Below the pieces are notes generated by a model. It saw nothing but the letters and a program-made list of their open reading frames with translations, searched no databases and had not been told where the DNA came from. This document shows, one piece after another, positions 17,822-29,000 of a stretch of 64,000 bases of DNA. Position numbers and translations under genes: made by a program. Source of the stretch: Yoonia sp. (lineage in GTDB: Bacteria; Pseudomonadota; Alphaproteobacteria; Rhodobacterales; Rhodobacteraceae); NCBI RefSeq assembly GCF_017854565.1, contig NZ_JAFMHJ010000002.1:124001-188000 (forward strand), given 5' to 3'. The first letter of the stretch is position 1. Each line of letters begins with the position of its first letter.

Positions 17822-19780
17822 TCAGGCGCGGTTCATCCGGTTTTCGATCAGGTCATCCACCACCGACGGGTCGGCCAGGGTTGATGTGTCGCCCAGCGCG
17901 CCAAAGTCATTTTCGGCGATCTTGCGCAGGATGCGGCGCATAATCTTGCCTGACCGCGTTTTGGGCAGGCCCGGCGCCCATTGGATCAGGTCCGGCTTGG
18001 CAATCGGGCCGATCTCGGTGCGGACCCATTTTTCCAGCTCTTGGCGCAGCGCGTCCGAAGGCTCTTCTCCGTTCATCAACGTGACATAAGCATAGATGCC
18101 CTGACCTTTGATATCATGGGGATAGCCGACGACCGCGGCCTCGGCGACAGAGGCGTGGGCGACCAACGCGCTTTCGACTTCGGCGGTGCCCATCCGGTGA
18201 CCGGATACATTGATGACGTCATCGACACGGCCCGTGATCCAGTAATAGCCATCCGCGTCACGGCGGCAGCCATCGCCGGTGAAGTAGTAGTTCTTGTAGT
18301 CTGAGAAATACGTCTTTTCGAACCTCTCGTGGTCGCCCCAGACGGTGCGCATCTGTGCGGGCCAGCTATCTTTGATGCACAGCACGCCTTCGGCTTGGGT
18401 CGTTGTGATCTCTTCGCCTGTTGTCGGCTCCAGGATCGCGGGTCGCACACCAAAGAACGGCAGCGTCGCGGACCCCGGTTTGGTTGCCGTCGCACCCGGC
18501 AGCGGCGTCAGAAGATGGCCACCGGTTTCGGTCTGCCACCATGTGTCAACGATCGGCACCTTGCCTTTGCCGACGACGGTATTGTACCAATTCCACGCTT
18601 CGGGGTTGATCGGTTCACCGACCGTGCCCAGCACCTTGAGATCAGACAGGTCGTATTTTTCGACGGGTGCCGTACCATGGGCCATCAGCGCACGAATGGC
18701 GGTGGGGGCGGTGTAGAACTGGTTCACCTTGTGCTTTTCGCACACCTGCCAGAACCGACCCGCATCGGGGAAGGTCGGCACACCTTCGAACATCAGCGTC
18801 GTGGCGCCATTGGCCAGCGGGCCATAAACGATATAGCTGTGCCCCGTGACCCAGCCCACATCGGCGGTACACCAAAACACGTCGCCCTGATGATAATCGA
18901 ACGTATATTCATGCGTCATCGCGGCATAGACCAGATAACCGCCCGTGGAATGGACAACGCCCTTTGGCATCCCGGTCGAGCCGGAGGTGTACAGGATGAA
19001 CAGCGTATCTTCGGCGTTCATTTCCTCGGGCGGGCAATCGGCGCTGACCTTTTCGGCCATTTCGTGGAACCAGTAATCGCCCTCTGGACGCCATGCGATC
19101 TGCTGACCGGTGCGGCGCACGCACAGGCATTTACAGTCGTGCATGACATTGATCAGCGCCTGATTGACGCTATCCTTGAGCTTGGTGACACGGCCACCGC
19201 GTGGCGCGCCATCGGCGGTGATCACGACCTTGGCCTGTGATCCGCTGATCCGCGCGGCAAGCGCGTCGGCGGAAAATCCTGCAAAGACAATCGAATGGAT
19301 CGCACCGATCCGGGCGCACGCCAGCATCGCATAGGCGGCTTCGGGGATCATCGGCATATAAAGCACGACGCGGTCGCCCTTGCCGACGCCCAGTTCCTTG
19401 AGGCTGTTGGCCATGCGGCAGGTATTTTCATGCAGCTGGGCATAGGTGATATGCAGCGCCGCCTCGTCTGGGCTATCGGGTTCCCAGATGATCGCGGTTT
19501 GATCGGCACGGTCGGCCAGATGCCGGTCGATGCAATTGGCGCTGACGTTCAGCGTGCCGTCCTCGAACCATTTGATAGCGACATTGCCGGGGGCAAAGCT
19601 GGTGTTCTTGACCTTGGTAAACGGCTTGATCCAGTCAACGCGCTTGCCATGTTCGGCCCAAAACGCATCGGGATCCGTGATCGAGGCCTGATACATCGCC
19701 TCGTATTTGGCCTTGTCGGCATGGGCCCCTGCGATCATTTCGGCAGATGGCGGATAGGTTCCGGCTGGTTGGTCGGTCAT
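17822..19780 (-). CDS. acsA: acetyl-coenzyme A synthetase
   Basis: AcsA activates acetate to acetyl-CoA via acetyl-AMP. The start is ATG at 19780 ([12 protein letters not shown]) with GGGGGA upstream, giving 652 residues; the longer frame to 19885 looks non-coding. Seen are the AMP-binding P-loop [83 protein letters not shown], and [17 protein letters not shown], which carries the lysine acetylated in this family. The length is normal. The upstream 254-base spacer is shared with the divergent gene at 20035. Confidence 0.97.
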   Translation of the reverse strand: MTDQPAGTYPPSAEMIAGAHADKAKYEAMYQASITDPDAFWAEHGKRVDWIKPFTKVKNTSFAPGNVAIKWFEDGTLNVSANCIDRHLADRADQTAIIWEPDSPDEAALHITYAQLHENTCRMANSLKELGVGKGDRVVLYMPMIPEAAYAMLACARIGAIHSIVFAGFSADALAARISGSQAKVVITADGAPRGGRVTKLKDSVNQALINVMHDCKCLCVRRTGQQIAWRPEGDYWFHEMAEKVSADCPPEEMNAEDTLFILYTSGSTGMPKGVVHSTGGYLVYAAMTHEYTFDYHQGDVFWCTADVGWVTGHSYIVYGPLANGATTLMFEGVPTFPDAGRFWQVCEKHKVNQFYTAPTAIRALMAHGTAPVEKYDLSDLKVLGTVGEPINPEAWNWYNTVVGKGKVPIVDTWWQTETGGHLLTPLPGATATKPGSATLPFFGVRPAILEPTTGEEITTTQAEGVLCIKDSWPAQMRTVWGDHERFEKTYFSDYKNYYFTGDGCRRDADGYYWITGRVDDVINVSGHRMGTAEVESALVAHASVAEAAVVGYPHDIKGQGIYAYVTLMNGEEPSDALRQELEKWVRTEIGPIAKPDLIQWAPGLPKTRSGKIMRRILRKIAENDFGALGDTSTLADPSVVDDLIENRMNRA

Positions 19781-19977
19781 GGCGTGTCCCCCCTTGGTGA
19801 TGTCGTTGTCGCACGAACCTTTGCCCGCGCGTCCTCCGCCGCACATCATGGTCAGATTGGCCGGGAATCCAAGCGGTTGGCGCAATCCGCCGTGCGTTTT
19901 GTCAATCTTAACACCTTTGCCGCAGTAGAGGCGTCAAATTATTTACACCTCTCCTGCGCAATGTCGATTAATCAGTC

Positions 19978-19993
19978 TTAACTGCGCGTTAAC
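19978..19993 (+). promoter_or_regulatory. perfect CtrA-type box
   Basis: TTAA (19978-19981), seven bases, TTAAC (19989-19993) matches the full consensus TTAA-N7-TTAAC of the alphaproteobacterial cell-cycle regulator CtrA. It ends 41 bases before the ATG at 20035. A near-identical arrangement precedes yifB at the same distance. Confidence 0.55.
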
Positions 19994-20034
19994 CATCGGC
20001 AGGGCAAGCTGCGCGGGGTTTCCTGGGTGTTGTC

Positions 20035-20700
20035 ATGCGTATTGTCGCTGCGTTTTTATGCTTTTTCGTCATTGCCGGACCTGCGGTCAGTGGGGCGTGG
20101 TCGCGCGAAAAGGGGCAGTGGTTCGTCGCGTCGGGCGGCAATTTCCTGCTGTCGGACGGGGCTGAACTGCCGGTGAACTACGACCCCACGTTCTATGCCG
20201 AATATGGGCTGACGCAGTTGGTGACGATCGGGCTGGATTATCACACCGCCGACCGGGGCCGGATCAATACCGGGCTCGTCTTTGCCAGCTTTCCGCTGGG
20301 CGACACCACGGGGCGCGACCGTTTCGCGGCAAATCTGGCGTTTGGGGCGCGGGCCGATCCGCTGCATCCGGCTGAAAAACTGCTGCGCGGCGGGCTGTCA
20401 TGGGGGCGCGGACTGAACACGGGCTGGCTGGCCGTCGATGCGACTGCCACCTTCGGCACGAACGACGCGATTTTTCGGCCCAAGGTGGATATGACATGGG
20501 GCTACAACATCAGCGACCGCTGGACCGCCAGCGTGCAATTGCAGACCGGTCAGGGGTTCGACAACGACTATTACGCCAAGATCAACCCTGCGATCAGCTT
20601 TGGCTTCAACGACCGCTACCGGCTAAGCGTCGGCGCGATCAAGGCGCTGACCGGCGACGAAGGCGGGGCGCTGAAAATCGACCTTTGGACCACCTACTAA
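20035..20700 (+). CDS. exported protein, probable outer-membrane beta-barrel
   Basis: This 221-residue protein begins with a signal peptide ([23 protein letters not shown], cleavage near 19-20). The rest alternates polar and aromatic/hydrophobic residues in short strands with turns ([77 protein letters not shown]) and ends in an aromatic residue (WTTY), as outer-membrane barrels do. No ligand can be named. The CtrA-like box upstream suggests cell-cycle or motility-linked control. It converges with ureG, with overlapping stops (20697-20700). Confidence 0.7.
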   Translation: MRIVAAFLCFFVIAGPAVSGAWSREKGQWFVASGGNFLLSDGAELPVNYDPTFYAEYGLTQLVTIGLDYHTADRGRINTGLVFASFPLGDTTGRDRFAANLAFGARADPLHPAEKLLRGGLSWGRGLNTGWLAVDATATFGTNDAIFRPKVDMTWGYNISDRWTASVQLQTGQGFDNDYYAKINPAISFGFNDRYRLSVGAIKALTGDEGGALKIDLWTTY

Positions 20701-21305
20701 AGCCCGCCTATCGCGCGCAGCAGGCCAATCACGTCATCCACGCCCTTGCCGTGCCGCAGGCTGGCAAAAACCACCGGCAAATCGCCCCGCATGCGGGCGG
20801 CATCGCGGGCCATCACATCTAGCGAGGCACCGACATAGGGCGCCAGATCGGTCTTGTTGATCACCAGAATATCTGACCGCGTGATCGCAGGGCCGCCTTT
20901 GCGCGGGATTTCTTCGCCTGCGGCCACGTCGATCACGTAAATCGTGACATCCGCCAATTCGGGGCTGAAGGTGGCCGACAGATTGTCACCGCCGCTTTCG
21001 ATCAAGATCAGTTCAAGATCGGCGTGCCGGGCGCGCATTTCCGCAATGGCTGCCAGATTGATCGACGCATCCTCGCGGATCGCTGTATGGGGGCAGCCAC
21101 CGGTTTCAACCCCCATCACCCGATCAGCGGGCAGGATTTGCATGCGCATCAGCGCTTCGGCGTCTTCCTGAGTATAGATGTCGTTGGTGATCACGCCCAG
21201 GCTGATCTGATCCTTCAGCGCACGCGCCAGCGCCGCCGTCAGGGTCGTCTTGCCCGCGCCCACCGGGCCGCCGATCCCGACGCGCAAAGGGCCATGCGGT
21301 GACAT
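20697..21305 (-). CDS. ureG: urease accessory GTPase UreG
   Basis: UreG couples GTP hydrolysis to nickel insertion into urease with UreE, UreF and UreD. The 202-residue protein has the P-loop [12 protein letters not shown] (about 11-22), [60 protein letters not shown] (SIMIBI GTPase core) and [15 protein letters not shown] (NKxD). Its ATG abuts the TGA of the preceding DUF3995 gene with no base between. It is the last gene of the urease operon. Confidence 0.97.
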   Translation of the reverse strand: MSPHGPLRVGIGGPVGAGKTTLTAALARALKDQISLGVITNDIYTQEDAEALMRMQILPADRVMGVETGGCPHTAIREDASINLAAIAEMRARHADLELILIESGGDNLSATFSPELADVTIYVIDVAAGEEIPRKGGPAITRSDILVINKTDLAPYVGASLDVMARDAARMRGDLPVVFASLRHGKGVDDVIGLLRAIGGL

Positions 21306-21707
21306 TCAGGCAACTCCCAACGTGACAAAGGCCAGCCCGGCACCCAGCGCAAGACACAAGGGACCATAGTATTTGCGATCATAGCTGGCAAAAGGTTCTT
21401 CGGATGCCAGCCGCCGCCATATCTTGAGATAGGGGATCAAGCCGCGCAGGAAAAACATCACAACGGCAATCCACAAGATGGCAGAACGGATGGCCCATGG
21501 CGGCATCCAAAGCGCGGCGATCACAATGCCAAGCGCCGCCACCACCAGAAAACAAGGGATCGGCCCCGGCATGCGGCTGACCCCTTTGGCGCCGACAACA
21601 GCATGGGCAAGCGATTCTTCCGTGCGGACCGGAAACCAGATGCCAAGGCCCCACAGTGCATGTGTCGCCGCGATCAACAGCAATATGATGGTGATAAGAA
21701 TCGTCAT
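21306..21707 (-). CDS. DUF3995-type membrane protein inside the urease operon
   Basis: This 133-residue protein has four hydrophobic segments (about 2-23, 50-70, 73-95, 116-132) and ends with the family-like stretch YDRKYYGPLCLALGAGLAFV. The pattern fits DUF3995. The start is ATG at 21707, overlapping the ureF TGA (ATGA), and its TGA directly touches the ureG ATG, so it is translated as part of the operon. It is not HupE/UreJ or UreH/NikL by sequence. A role in nickel or urea traffic is inferred from position only. Confidence 0.78.
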   Translation of the reverse strand: MTILITIILLLIAATHALWGLGIWFPVRTEESLAHAVVGAKGVSRMPGPIPCFLVVAALGIVIAALWMPPWAIRSAILWIAVVMFFLRGLIPYLKIWRRLASEEPFASYDRKYYGPLCLALGAGLAFVTLGVA

Positions 21708-22339
21708 GACCGAAAGATACGCGAATATTGCGCGGGATGCTGCATTGATGCGATGTCGACTGCAAAAGTCGCCGCACCGATGTCGTCCAGCGTTGCCTCG
21801 GCGGCCATCACACCGATGCGCGCACAGATCGGCGACAACCCAGACAGCACGCGCTGTCCCGCCGTCTGGCCCAACGGCATCAGCCGTTGCGCCGCCTGCA
21901 CCAGATTGCTGGCAAAGCTTTGCAGCCAGACCTGCGCTGTCGGCACCATCGGCACACCCAGCAATCCCGCCGCCCGGCCCACGGCCACCGGATAGGCCAT
22001 ATCGGGCAGGTCCAGCCCCCAAACCGCGCGCGTTGTCGCAGCAAAGGCGGCGCCCTGTTGCAAGGTTTCCATCCGGCGTTCGCGCGATGGGGCCAAAGCC
22101 GCCGCCAAGGCAGCGACCGGCGCGACATCATCGGCCCCATGCGCGGCACACAGCAATATCGCGTCCGATCGCCCGGCCCCATGTTCCAGCACACAGGTCA
22201 GCCAATCCAACAGCCCATCCGCATCGGTCACGTCTCCCCGCCCCACCGCCCGTTCCAACCCATGCGACCATGCAAACGCCCCCACCGGATAGGCAGGCGA
22301 CAGCCACTGCGTCAGCGTCATCAGATGCTCAGTGTTCAT
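21704..22339 (-). CDS. ureF: urease accessory protein UreF
   Basis: UreF binds UreD/UreC and gates UreG GTPase activity during nickel loading. The start chosen is ATG at 22339 (MNTEHLMTLTQWLSPAYPVGAFAWSHGLE), giving 211 residues; ATG 22321 is the alternative. Characteristic stretches are LTQWLSPAYPVGAFAWSHGLE at the N-terminus and SFASNLVQAAQRLMPLGQTAGQRVL near residues 147-171. The start overlaps the ureE stop region, and its own stop overlaps the next start, so translation is coupled through the cluster. Confidence 0.93.
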   Translation of the reverse strand: MNTEHLMTLTQWLSPAYPVGAFAWSHGLERAVGRGDVTDADGLLDWLTCVLEHGAGRSDAILLCAAHGADDVAPVAALAAALAPSRERRMETLQQGAAFAATTRAVWGLDLPDMAYPVAVGRAAGLLGVPMVPTAQVWLQSFASNLVQAAQRLMPLGQTAGQRVLSGLSPICARIGVMAAEATLDDIGAATFAVDIASMQHPAQYSRIFRS

Positions 22340-22784
22340 GCGCATGGCTATGGTCGTGGCCCATCGTGCGCCCATGACCATAGGCCCCACCCTCGGGCGT
22401 AAACGGCCCGTCAAAATCCACCACAGTCGCGCCCAACTGCGCCAACATCGTGCGCATCACCTTTTCGCGCTGCACGACCAAAGCACCGGGCTCCACCGCA
22501 CAAGGCGCATGCCGATTGCCCACATGCCACGCCAGCCGCGCCAAATCGCCCGTGACGCGCATAAGCGGTTCATCGGCGGCGACGATCCGGATTTCAGCCC
22601 CCCCCGTCGTTACCAGCACCCCATGATGATCCAGCGAGGTCGCCTGCGGCAGATCCACCAGCAACTTGGTGCCGGAGGCCAGCGTCAGCACCTTGCGACG
22701 CAACAGGCGATCCGCATAGGTCAGCGCAATATGGTCCGCAGGCGTGCCGTGGCTATGGGGGTGATAGGTTTGGGCGGTCAACAT
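22329..22784 (-). CDS. ureE: urease accessory nickel chaperone UreE
   Basis: UreE delivers Ni2+ for urease assembly. The 151 residues include LTYADRLLRRKVLTLASGTKLLVDLPQATSLDHHGVLV (peptide-binding domain), LARLAWHVGNRHAPCAV with the conserved interface histidine, and a His-rich C-terminus (HDHSHAHEH) that binds extra nickel. It is followed by ureF with an 11-base overlap. Confidence 0.95.
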   Translation of the reverse strand: MLTAQTYHPHSHGTPADHIALTYADRLLRRKVLTLASGTKLLVDLPQATSLDHHGVLVTTGGAEIRIVAADEPLMRVTGDLARLAWHVGNRHAPCAVEPGALVVQREKVMRTMLAQLGATVVDFDGPFTPEGGAYGHGRTMGHDHSHAHEH

Positions 22785-22947
22785 GAGGTCACCGCATTAA
22801 GGGCGGCCCGGCGTACCGCCAGGCATGACGGCGTATTCTTGCGGTCGCCACTGTTCTTGACCGACATCAAACGTTTCCACAGCGCCCAAGGTTTCGCTCT
22901 CTCTCGACAAATGCGCCAACCCAGAGCGGCGTGGCAGGTATCTTCCT

Positions 22948-24657
<1,710 letters not shown>

Positions 24658-24747
24658 GGGCTACGAACCTTTCATGTGTTGGTGCAGTGGCATCCGAAAG
24701 TCTCCTGAACTGCAACCGCGAACTGGCCCTATTAGAGGGGTTGCCAG

Positions 24748-24768
24748 GAAACGAAGGTAATTCGTTTC
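24748..24768. promoter_or_regulatory. perfect palindrome in ureB-ureC gap
   Basis: GAAACGAA (24748-24755), five bases, TTCGTTTC (24761-24768) is a perfect 8-base inverted repeat. It lies 18 bases before the ATG of the plus-strand small ORF at 24787 and within the urease transcript on the other strand. It could be a protein-binding operator or an mRNA processing hairpin; no T run follows. Confidence 0.5.
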
Positions 24769-24786
24769 TAGAAAAGGCGCCAACCG

Positions 24787-24876
24787 ATGGAACCAAGCGA
24801 TTTTTTGCCAAGAGCCGCGCACGAGATCATCAAGTCCACGATCAGTCGCGCGATTGACTGGTTGATCCGAAAGTGA
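24787..24876 (+). CDS. possible 29-residue peptide opposite to the urease operon
   Basis: A plus-strand ATG at 24787 opens 29 codons (MEPSDFLPRAAHEIIK through DWLIRK) closed by TGA. AAAAGG lies about 10 bases upstream, a weak Shine-Dalgarno. The second half, from AHEIIK to WLIRK, would form an amphipathic helix with basic ends. I do not know the family. It fills the one large gap of an otherwise compact operon on the opposite strand. Alternatives are a chance ORF in an intercistronic regulatory region, or a remnant of an insertion. Confidence 0.35.
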   Translation: MEPSDFLPRAAHEIIKSTISRAIDWLIRK

Positions 24877-24893
24877 CCCAAAAAATGAGGACA

Positions 24894-25199
24894 TCAAAGA
24901 TCCCCCATCACAGCCTGATTAAACCCAAACACCCGCCGCGCGCCCGACAGCGGGATCAGCGTGACCTCGCGTCGCTGCCCCGGCTCAAACCGCACGGCGG
25001 TCCCGGCGGTAATATCAAGCCGCATTCCATGTGCCGCGCCACGGTCAAAATCCAACGCGGCATTCACCTCGGCAAAATGAAAATGCGACCCCACCTGCAC
25101 CGGACGATCCCCGGTGTTGGCGACTTCCAGCACCAGAACCGCCGCCCCCGCATTCAACGTAATATCGCCGCCCGCTACCATGATCTCGCCGGGTTTCAT
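24894..25199 (-). CDS. ureB: urease subunit beta
   Basis: This is a structural urease subunit. The 101-residue sequence starts [18 protein letters not shown] and shows [70 protein letters not shown], the full family pattern. It lies 41 bases after ureA. Confidence 0.98.
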   Translation of the reverse strand: MKPGEIMVAGGDITLNAGAAVLVLEVANTGDRPVQVGSHFHFAEVNAALDFDRGAAHGMRLDITAGTAVRFEPGQRREVTLIPLSGARRVFGFNQAVMGDL

Positions 25200-25240
25200 T
25201 GCATGTCTCCCAATTTCTTATGTCCCCAAATACTCAAAAA

Positions 25241-25543
25241 TCACCGGATCGGATCGTGGACCGTCACCAGTTTGGTGCCATCGGGAAACGTCGCCTCGAC
25301 TTGTACCTGATGGATCATCTCCGCGATGCCATCCATCACCTGATCACGGGTAATCACCTGCGCACCGGCCTGCATCATATCAGCGACCGACCGCCCGTCG
25401 CGCGCGCCTTCGACAACCGCATCGGTGATCAGCGCGATCGCTTCGGGGTAGTTCAGCCTGACACCGCGGGCCAGCCGCTTGCGCGCGACCTCGGCGGCCA
25501 TGCTGATCAGCAGCTTGTCTTTTTCACGGGGGGTCAATTGCAT
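25241..25543 (-). CDS. ureA: urease subunit gamma
   Basis: This is the smallest structural urease subunit, 100 residues. Marks are [91 protein letters not shown]. It starts three bases after the ureD stop and precedes ureB, the normal order. Confidence 0.98.
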   Translation of the reverse strand: MQLTPREKDKLLISMAAEVARKRLARGVRLNYPEAIALITDAVVEGARDGRSVADMMQAGAQVITRDQVMDGIAEMIHQVQVEATFPDGTKLVTVHDPIR

Positions 25544-25546
25544 TTC

Positions 25547-26461
25547 TCAAAGTCTCCAAACGCGGGGAAGCGGGGCCGCAGAAAGCGCCTCAATCACGGG
25601 TATCAGGGCGCGGCGCAGATCAAAACCGTCCCGCGCCAGCAGGCGGACCAGCAACAGATCATCGGCAATCAGACTGGCACCCGCATCCTGCGGCAGATCA
25701 AGACCGGCCAGCGCCGCAGCCGTTGGCCCCGCCAGCAAGACGGTGGCCATCGCCCCGGCGCCCCCGGCAACCGCATTGCGCTGCAACAGCGCATCCGCAT
25801 TGCCCATGATCCGCACCGTATCGGCAAAAACCAACGTACCGTCGCGCCAAATCCGCCAATGATCCATAAACTGCAAATCGCGGACCACTTCACCCATTGC
25901 GGCACGGCCAAAAATCACTGGCTCGACAATCAGCGCGGTCGCATCGCCGACCAACTGCACCGACAGACGCCGGTCAAGAGCGGCACCTTCAAAAAGGATC
26001 GTCTCTTGCGGCAGCCAATGCACACGCGCGCCCGCGGCCACCTCCAGACCGACATCGACGCGGGCCACCTGCCCCGGATGCGCCCGATACGCACGCTCAG
26101 CCGCCTGCGACGACACATGAACACTGACCCCCGCCCTCGCGACCAGATCAATGCGCATGCGGTCGCCGCCCGTCAAACCACCCGCCGTATTCAGAAACAC
26201 CACGTCAAGCGCATCACCCTGCGCGCGCGGGAACAGCGCCTTCAGCGATCCTTGCTGCCGTAAATCCGCTATCACAGACGCCACGCCCCGGCGCTTGGCC
26301 ACCAGACGCATCGCGCCCTCGGCCCGCGGGGCGGCTGGTACCGCATAGGCGGTGGGGATTGGGGCGGCATAGGTGATGATAATGGCTCGGCTATCAAAAG
26401 AACTCTTGAAACCGTGCCAAGGAAACCGACAGCTTGACCAGTGCCGGCAGCGTATTCCCAC
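25547..26461 (-). CDS. ureD: urease accessory protein UreD
   Basis: UreD is the scaffold that binds the urease apoprotein and recruits UreF and UreG. Recognisable stretches are PRAEGAMRLVAKRRGVASVIADLRQQGSLKALFPRA, VFLNTAGGLTGGDRMRIDL, TSQAAERAYRA (as SSQAAERAYRAHPG), WLPQETILFEGAALDRRL and PVIFGRAAMGEVV. The start is uncertain: the open frame runs to a GTG at 26461, ATG 26311 would cut off the conserved PRAEG, and no strong ribosome-binding site is visible between. It is the first gene of the operon. Confidence 0.9.
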   Translation of the reverse strand: MGIRCRHWSSCRFPWHGFKSSFDSRAIIITYAAPIPTAYAVPAAPRAEGAMRLVAKRRGVASVIADLRQQGSLKALFPRAQGDALDVVFLNTAGGLTGGDRMRIDLVARAGVSVHVSSQAAERAYRAHPGQVARVDVGLEVAAGARVHWLPQETILFEGAALDRRLSVQLVGDATALIVEPVIFGRAAMGEVVRDLQFMDHWRIWRDGTLVFADTVRIMGNADALLQRNAVAGGAGAMATVLLAGPTAAALAGLDLPQDAGASLIADDLLLVRLLARDGFDLRRALIPVIEALSAAPLPRVWRL

Positions 26462-26511
26462 CGATCTTTCGCCAACCAGCCCAGCATGCGCACAATTTTA
26501 AGGCAAACGCA

Positions 26512-26544
26512 CTATAAAAAGCAAAAGGGCGCCCGTAGGCGCCC
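26512..26544 (-). terminator. intrinsic terminator of the beta-helix protein gene
   Basis: GGGCGCC (26527-26533), a four-base loop and GGCGCCC (26538-26544) form a 7-base stem. On the minus strand it is followed by TTTTGCTTTTTATAG. It lies 24 bases after the stop at 26568 and insulates the urease operon that begins downstream. Confidence 0.85.
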
Positions 26545-26567
26545 CATTCCAACGAATCCCGGTGTGA

Positions 26568-28859
26568 TCAGTCTGCGGTCTCGTCCATCCGCACCTGATA
26601 CCGCACCGTCCCCTTGACCGGCACCCGCCAATTCAGATGAACCGACCGCAAATTCGCACCCTGCTCGCCCTCGGCCCACGGAAAATCATGGGTTCGGACG
26701 TCGCCGGCATCGGTTATCGCACCCTGCGGCATCACCGCATCCACAAACCGGGCGCGGCCACCAAACGGCAGATACGTACCGGTATCCATCGTCCATGTCG
26801 TCGCCGCAGTCGCCTGAATATGGGTCAGATTGGCCGGGTTCTGCACTGGTTCGCTGACATTATGGAACACATTGCCCGAGAAATTCAGCCCGCGGGTCCG
26901 GCTGAAATCCAGATCGGCAAAGGTCGTATCGACATGCTCGACCCGGTCAATTTTGCCATTCAGCGACCGGAACACATTACTGACCACCGCAAAGCCGTTG
27001 ATATAATGGTTCGGCCCATAAGGTTTGATCACAATGAAATTGAACCAATCGGCGACGTCATTGGTGGTAAAGATATTCCCGGTGATCGTCAGGCCACCAA
27101 ACGAAAACTGCACGCCCAGCGCGGGTTCGCTGGAATGTTCATTGGTCCACTCGATGAAATTGTTGTCGCAGTAATTGCCGGTAAACACGGTTTTCGGGTT
27201 CGGCAGGGTGATCACAATGCCACCTTTGCGTACGCCGTTGACCTCATCATCGCCATGGAACCAGTGATTGCCCGAAATCAACGAACCGGACCCGGCCAGC
27301 ACACAGAAATGCTTGAACTTGCTGGTGCGATTGTCACGAATTTTCACGTCATTGGCGTTGGCGTTGAACCCGATGCTGACCCGGCCTGACACCGGCACCT
27401 CCTGCTCCCCCGAGATCAACTGACAGCGGTCAATCATCATCCCCTGACAGCCGTTCCCCGGCGATGTGATGCCGCGATCCTTGGGTTTGTTGATGAAACA
27501 ATCGCGGATATGAAACGTGAGGCCATCCGGCGCCATCATCACGCCACTGGCGATGCCGCTGCCCTGAAATTCAATATCATCCAGCACGAACTGGCTGAAC
27601 TTTTCATAGCCCGAAAAATCCAGCAGGTACTTGAACCGGGTAAAGGTAAATATCTGCGTGCCTTCGGCATCGAACAACGGGCGGCTCAGTTCCAGCGTCT
27701 GACTGCCGACATTGACCGAACGCACGTAAATCTCGCGGCCTACGCCATTGCCCTGCACCAGCGACCCCACCGGAATATTGGCGATATTGACAACATTGAT
27801 CAGCCGGGTTTCATCTGACGCGCTATAGGTCGCCTGCGATGTCACCTCGGTGGTGTCCCAAGCGGCGCCGTCGACCGGCTGAAACTGGCCATTGCGGATG
27901 ACGCGCCGGATCTCGTAGCGGTCTTTGGACGGATCACAGGCCTGCATATCCACCGGACCCGTCAGCGATATTCGTCGCCCCATCAGATCCAGCGATTCAT
28001 GGTCCGAAAAATTTATGAGGGCCTGAAATGCCTTTTTAAAGGCAACCTCTTCGTCCTCGAATGCCTCAAGGTAGGTTTCATAGTTATAGTCGCGTTGCAG
28101 GATGAACCGATACTCGGGCGCCTGCACGACCGTGCCCTCGAACTTTACCTTATTTTCCATCGTCACACTGCCAGCCAGCAGATAGGTGCCCGCCGACACC
28201 ATCACCGTACGGCCATTCGCGGCGGCATCGGCCGCCTCGAACGCGGCGGCGTCATTGGTGACACCATCACCCTTGGCGCCAAAGTCACGCACATCGACCA
28301 GCGCCAGCAGATCGCGCGTAAACACAGACGTCACGTCCTCGATCAAGATGTCGTCCACCCGAACCAAGCCACCATTCGGCCCGGTCAGGTCAATGCCGAA
28401 GTGGCCATAGTTGGCCCCGGTCCACAGCAGGTCAACGCCGGTGCGATCACCAGTGCCGACAATCGCGCTGACCTCGACAACCGCGCCATAGGTCGTCAGC
28501 TGCACCGACGGCCCGGTCTGCGGCAAACCTGCCGCAGCACCACCCCCGGCAAGCCCGGCCCAGCCCGACACCCGCACAGCGGGCAACGGGCCTGCGACGG
28601 CCTTGACCCTTGCCGTGATCCGCAAATAGCAGCCCGGCAAAATCGGCGTTTCGCCCATGTACCGCACCCGCGCCAAGGTATCGACCTTGAGCACCTCAAG
28701 GCAGCCTGCAAAGTCCTGATCAGCCGCCACAAACACGCCCGATCCGCTGACCGCATAGGTATCTGACCCCGGCGTGCCATCCCCGCTTGACCAAACCCCA
28801 AGCCCCGCCGCAAAGGGCAGTGGCATAAACACAATCCCGTCAGTTATCGCTTTGTTCAT
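26568..28859 (-). CDS. GH28-related / pectate-lyase-superfamily right-handed beta-helix protein
   Basis: The start is ATG at 28859 (MNKAITDGIVFMPLPF), giving 763 residues. An N-terminal region of about 190 residues looks like a beta-sandwich (GCYLRITARVKAVAG, FGIDLTGPNGGLVRVDDILIED). It leads into the Pectate_lyase_3 signature VRDFGAKGDGVTNDAAAFEAADAAANGRTVMVSAGTYLL at about 195-235. Repeated short strands follow (FHIRDCFINKPKDRGI, MMIDRCQLISG, VKIRDNRTSKFKHFCVLAGSGSLISGNHWF), as in a parallel beta-helix. No signal peptide is seen. It could be a polysaccharide-modifying or surface/tail-spike-like protein; the substrate is not readable. It is monocistronic with its own terminator. Confidence 0.8.
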   Translation of the reverse strand: MNKAITDGIVFMPLPFAAGLGVWSSGDGTPGSDTYAVSGSGVFVAADQDFAGCLEVLKVDTLARVRYMGETPILPGCYLRITARVKAVAGPLPAVRVSGWAGLAGGGAAAGLPQTGPSVQLTTYGAVVEVSAIVGTGDRTGVDLLWTGANYGHFGIDLTGPNGGLVRVDDILIEDVTSVFTRDLLALVDVRDFGAKGDGVTNDAAAFEAADAAANGRTVMVSAGTYLLAGSVTMENKVKFEGTVVQAPEYRFILQRDYNYETYLEAFEDEEVAFKKAFQALINFSDHESLDLMGRRISLTGPVDMQACDPSKDRYEIRRVIRNGQFQPVDGAAWDTTEVTSQATYSASDETRLINVVNIANIPVGSLVQGNGVGREIYVRSVNVGSQTLELSRPLFDAEGTQIFTFTRFKYLLDFSGYEKFSQFVLDDIEFQGSGIASGVMMAPDGLTFHIRDCFINKPKDRGITSPGNGCQGMMIDRCQLISGEQEVPVSGRVSIGFNANANDVKIRDNRTSKFKHFCVLAGSGSLISGNHWFHGDDEVNGVRKGGIVITLPNPKTVFTGNYCDNNFIEWTNEHSSEPALGVQFSFGGLTITGNIFTTNDVADWFNFIVIKPYGPNHYINGFAVVSNVFRSLNGKIDRVEHVDTTFADLDFSRTRGLNFSGNVFHNVSEPVQNPANLTHIQATAATTWTMDTGTYLPFGGRARFVDAVMPQGAITDAGDVRTHDFPWAEGEQGANLRSVHLNWRVPVKGTVRYQVRMDETAD

Positions 28860-29000
28860 TGATGTACCCTTTTTGCCTGCCAAACCCGCAAAAGCCCGAC
28901 AGATTGCCGGACCGCTGACAAAAAAGTACCTTCGCGGGATAAATGCGGCCTGACAGCACCGTCACGGTGCGCCGCGCAACGGCCTGATCAACTCCGATAA

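Noticed and set aside
26040-26460. Possible frameshift at the ureD 5' end
   Set aside because: The conserved PRAEG leader is in the same frame as the rest of UreD, so only the start codon is in doubt.
26272-26493. 73-codon minus-strand frame over the ureD start
   Set aside because: It begins with protein-like residues, but no ribosome-binding site is seen and it runs into proline/arginine-rich shadow sequence inside ureD.
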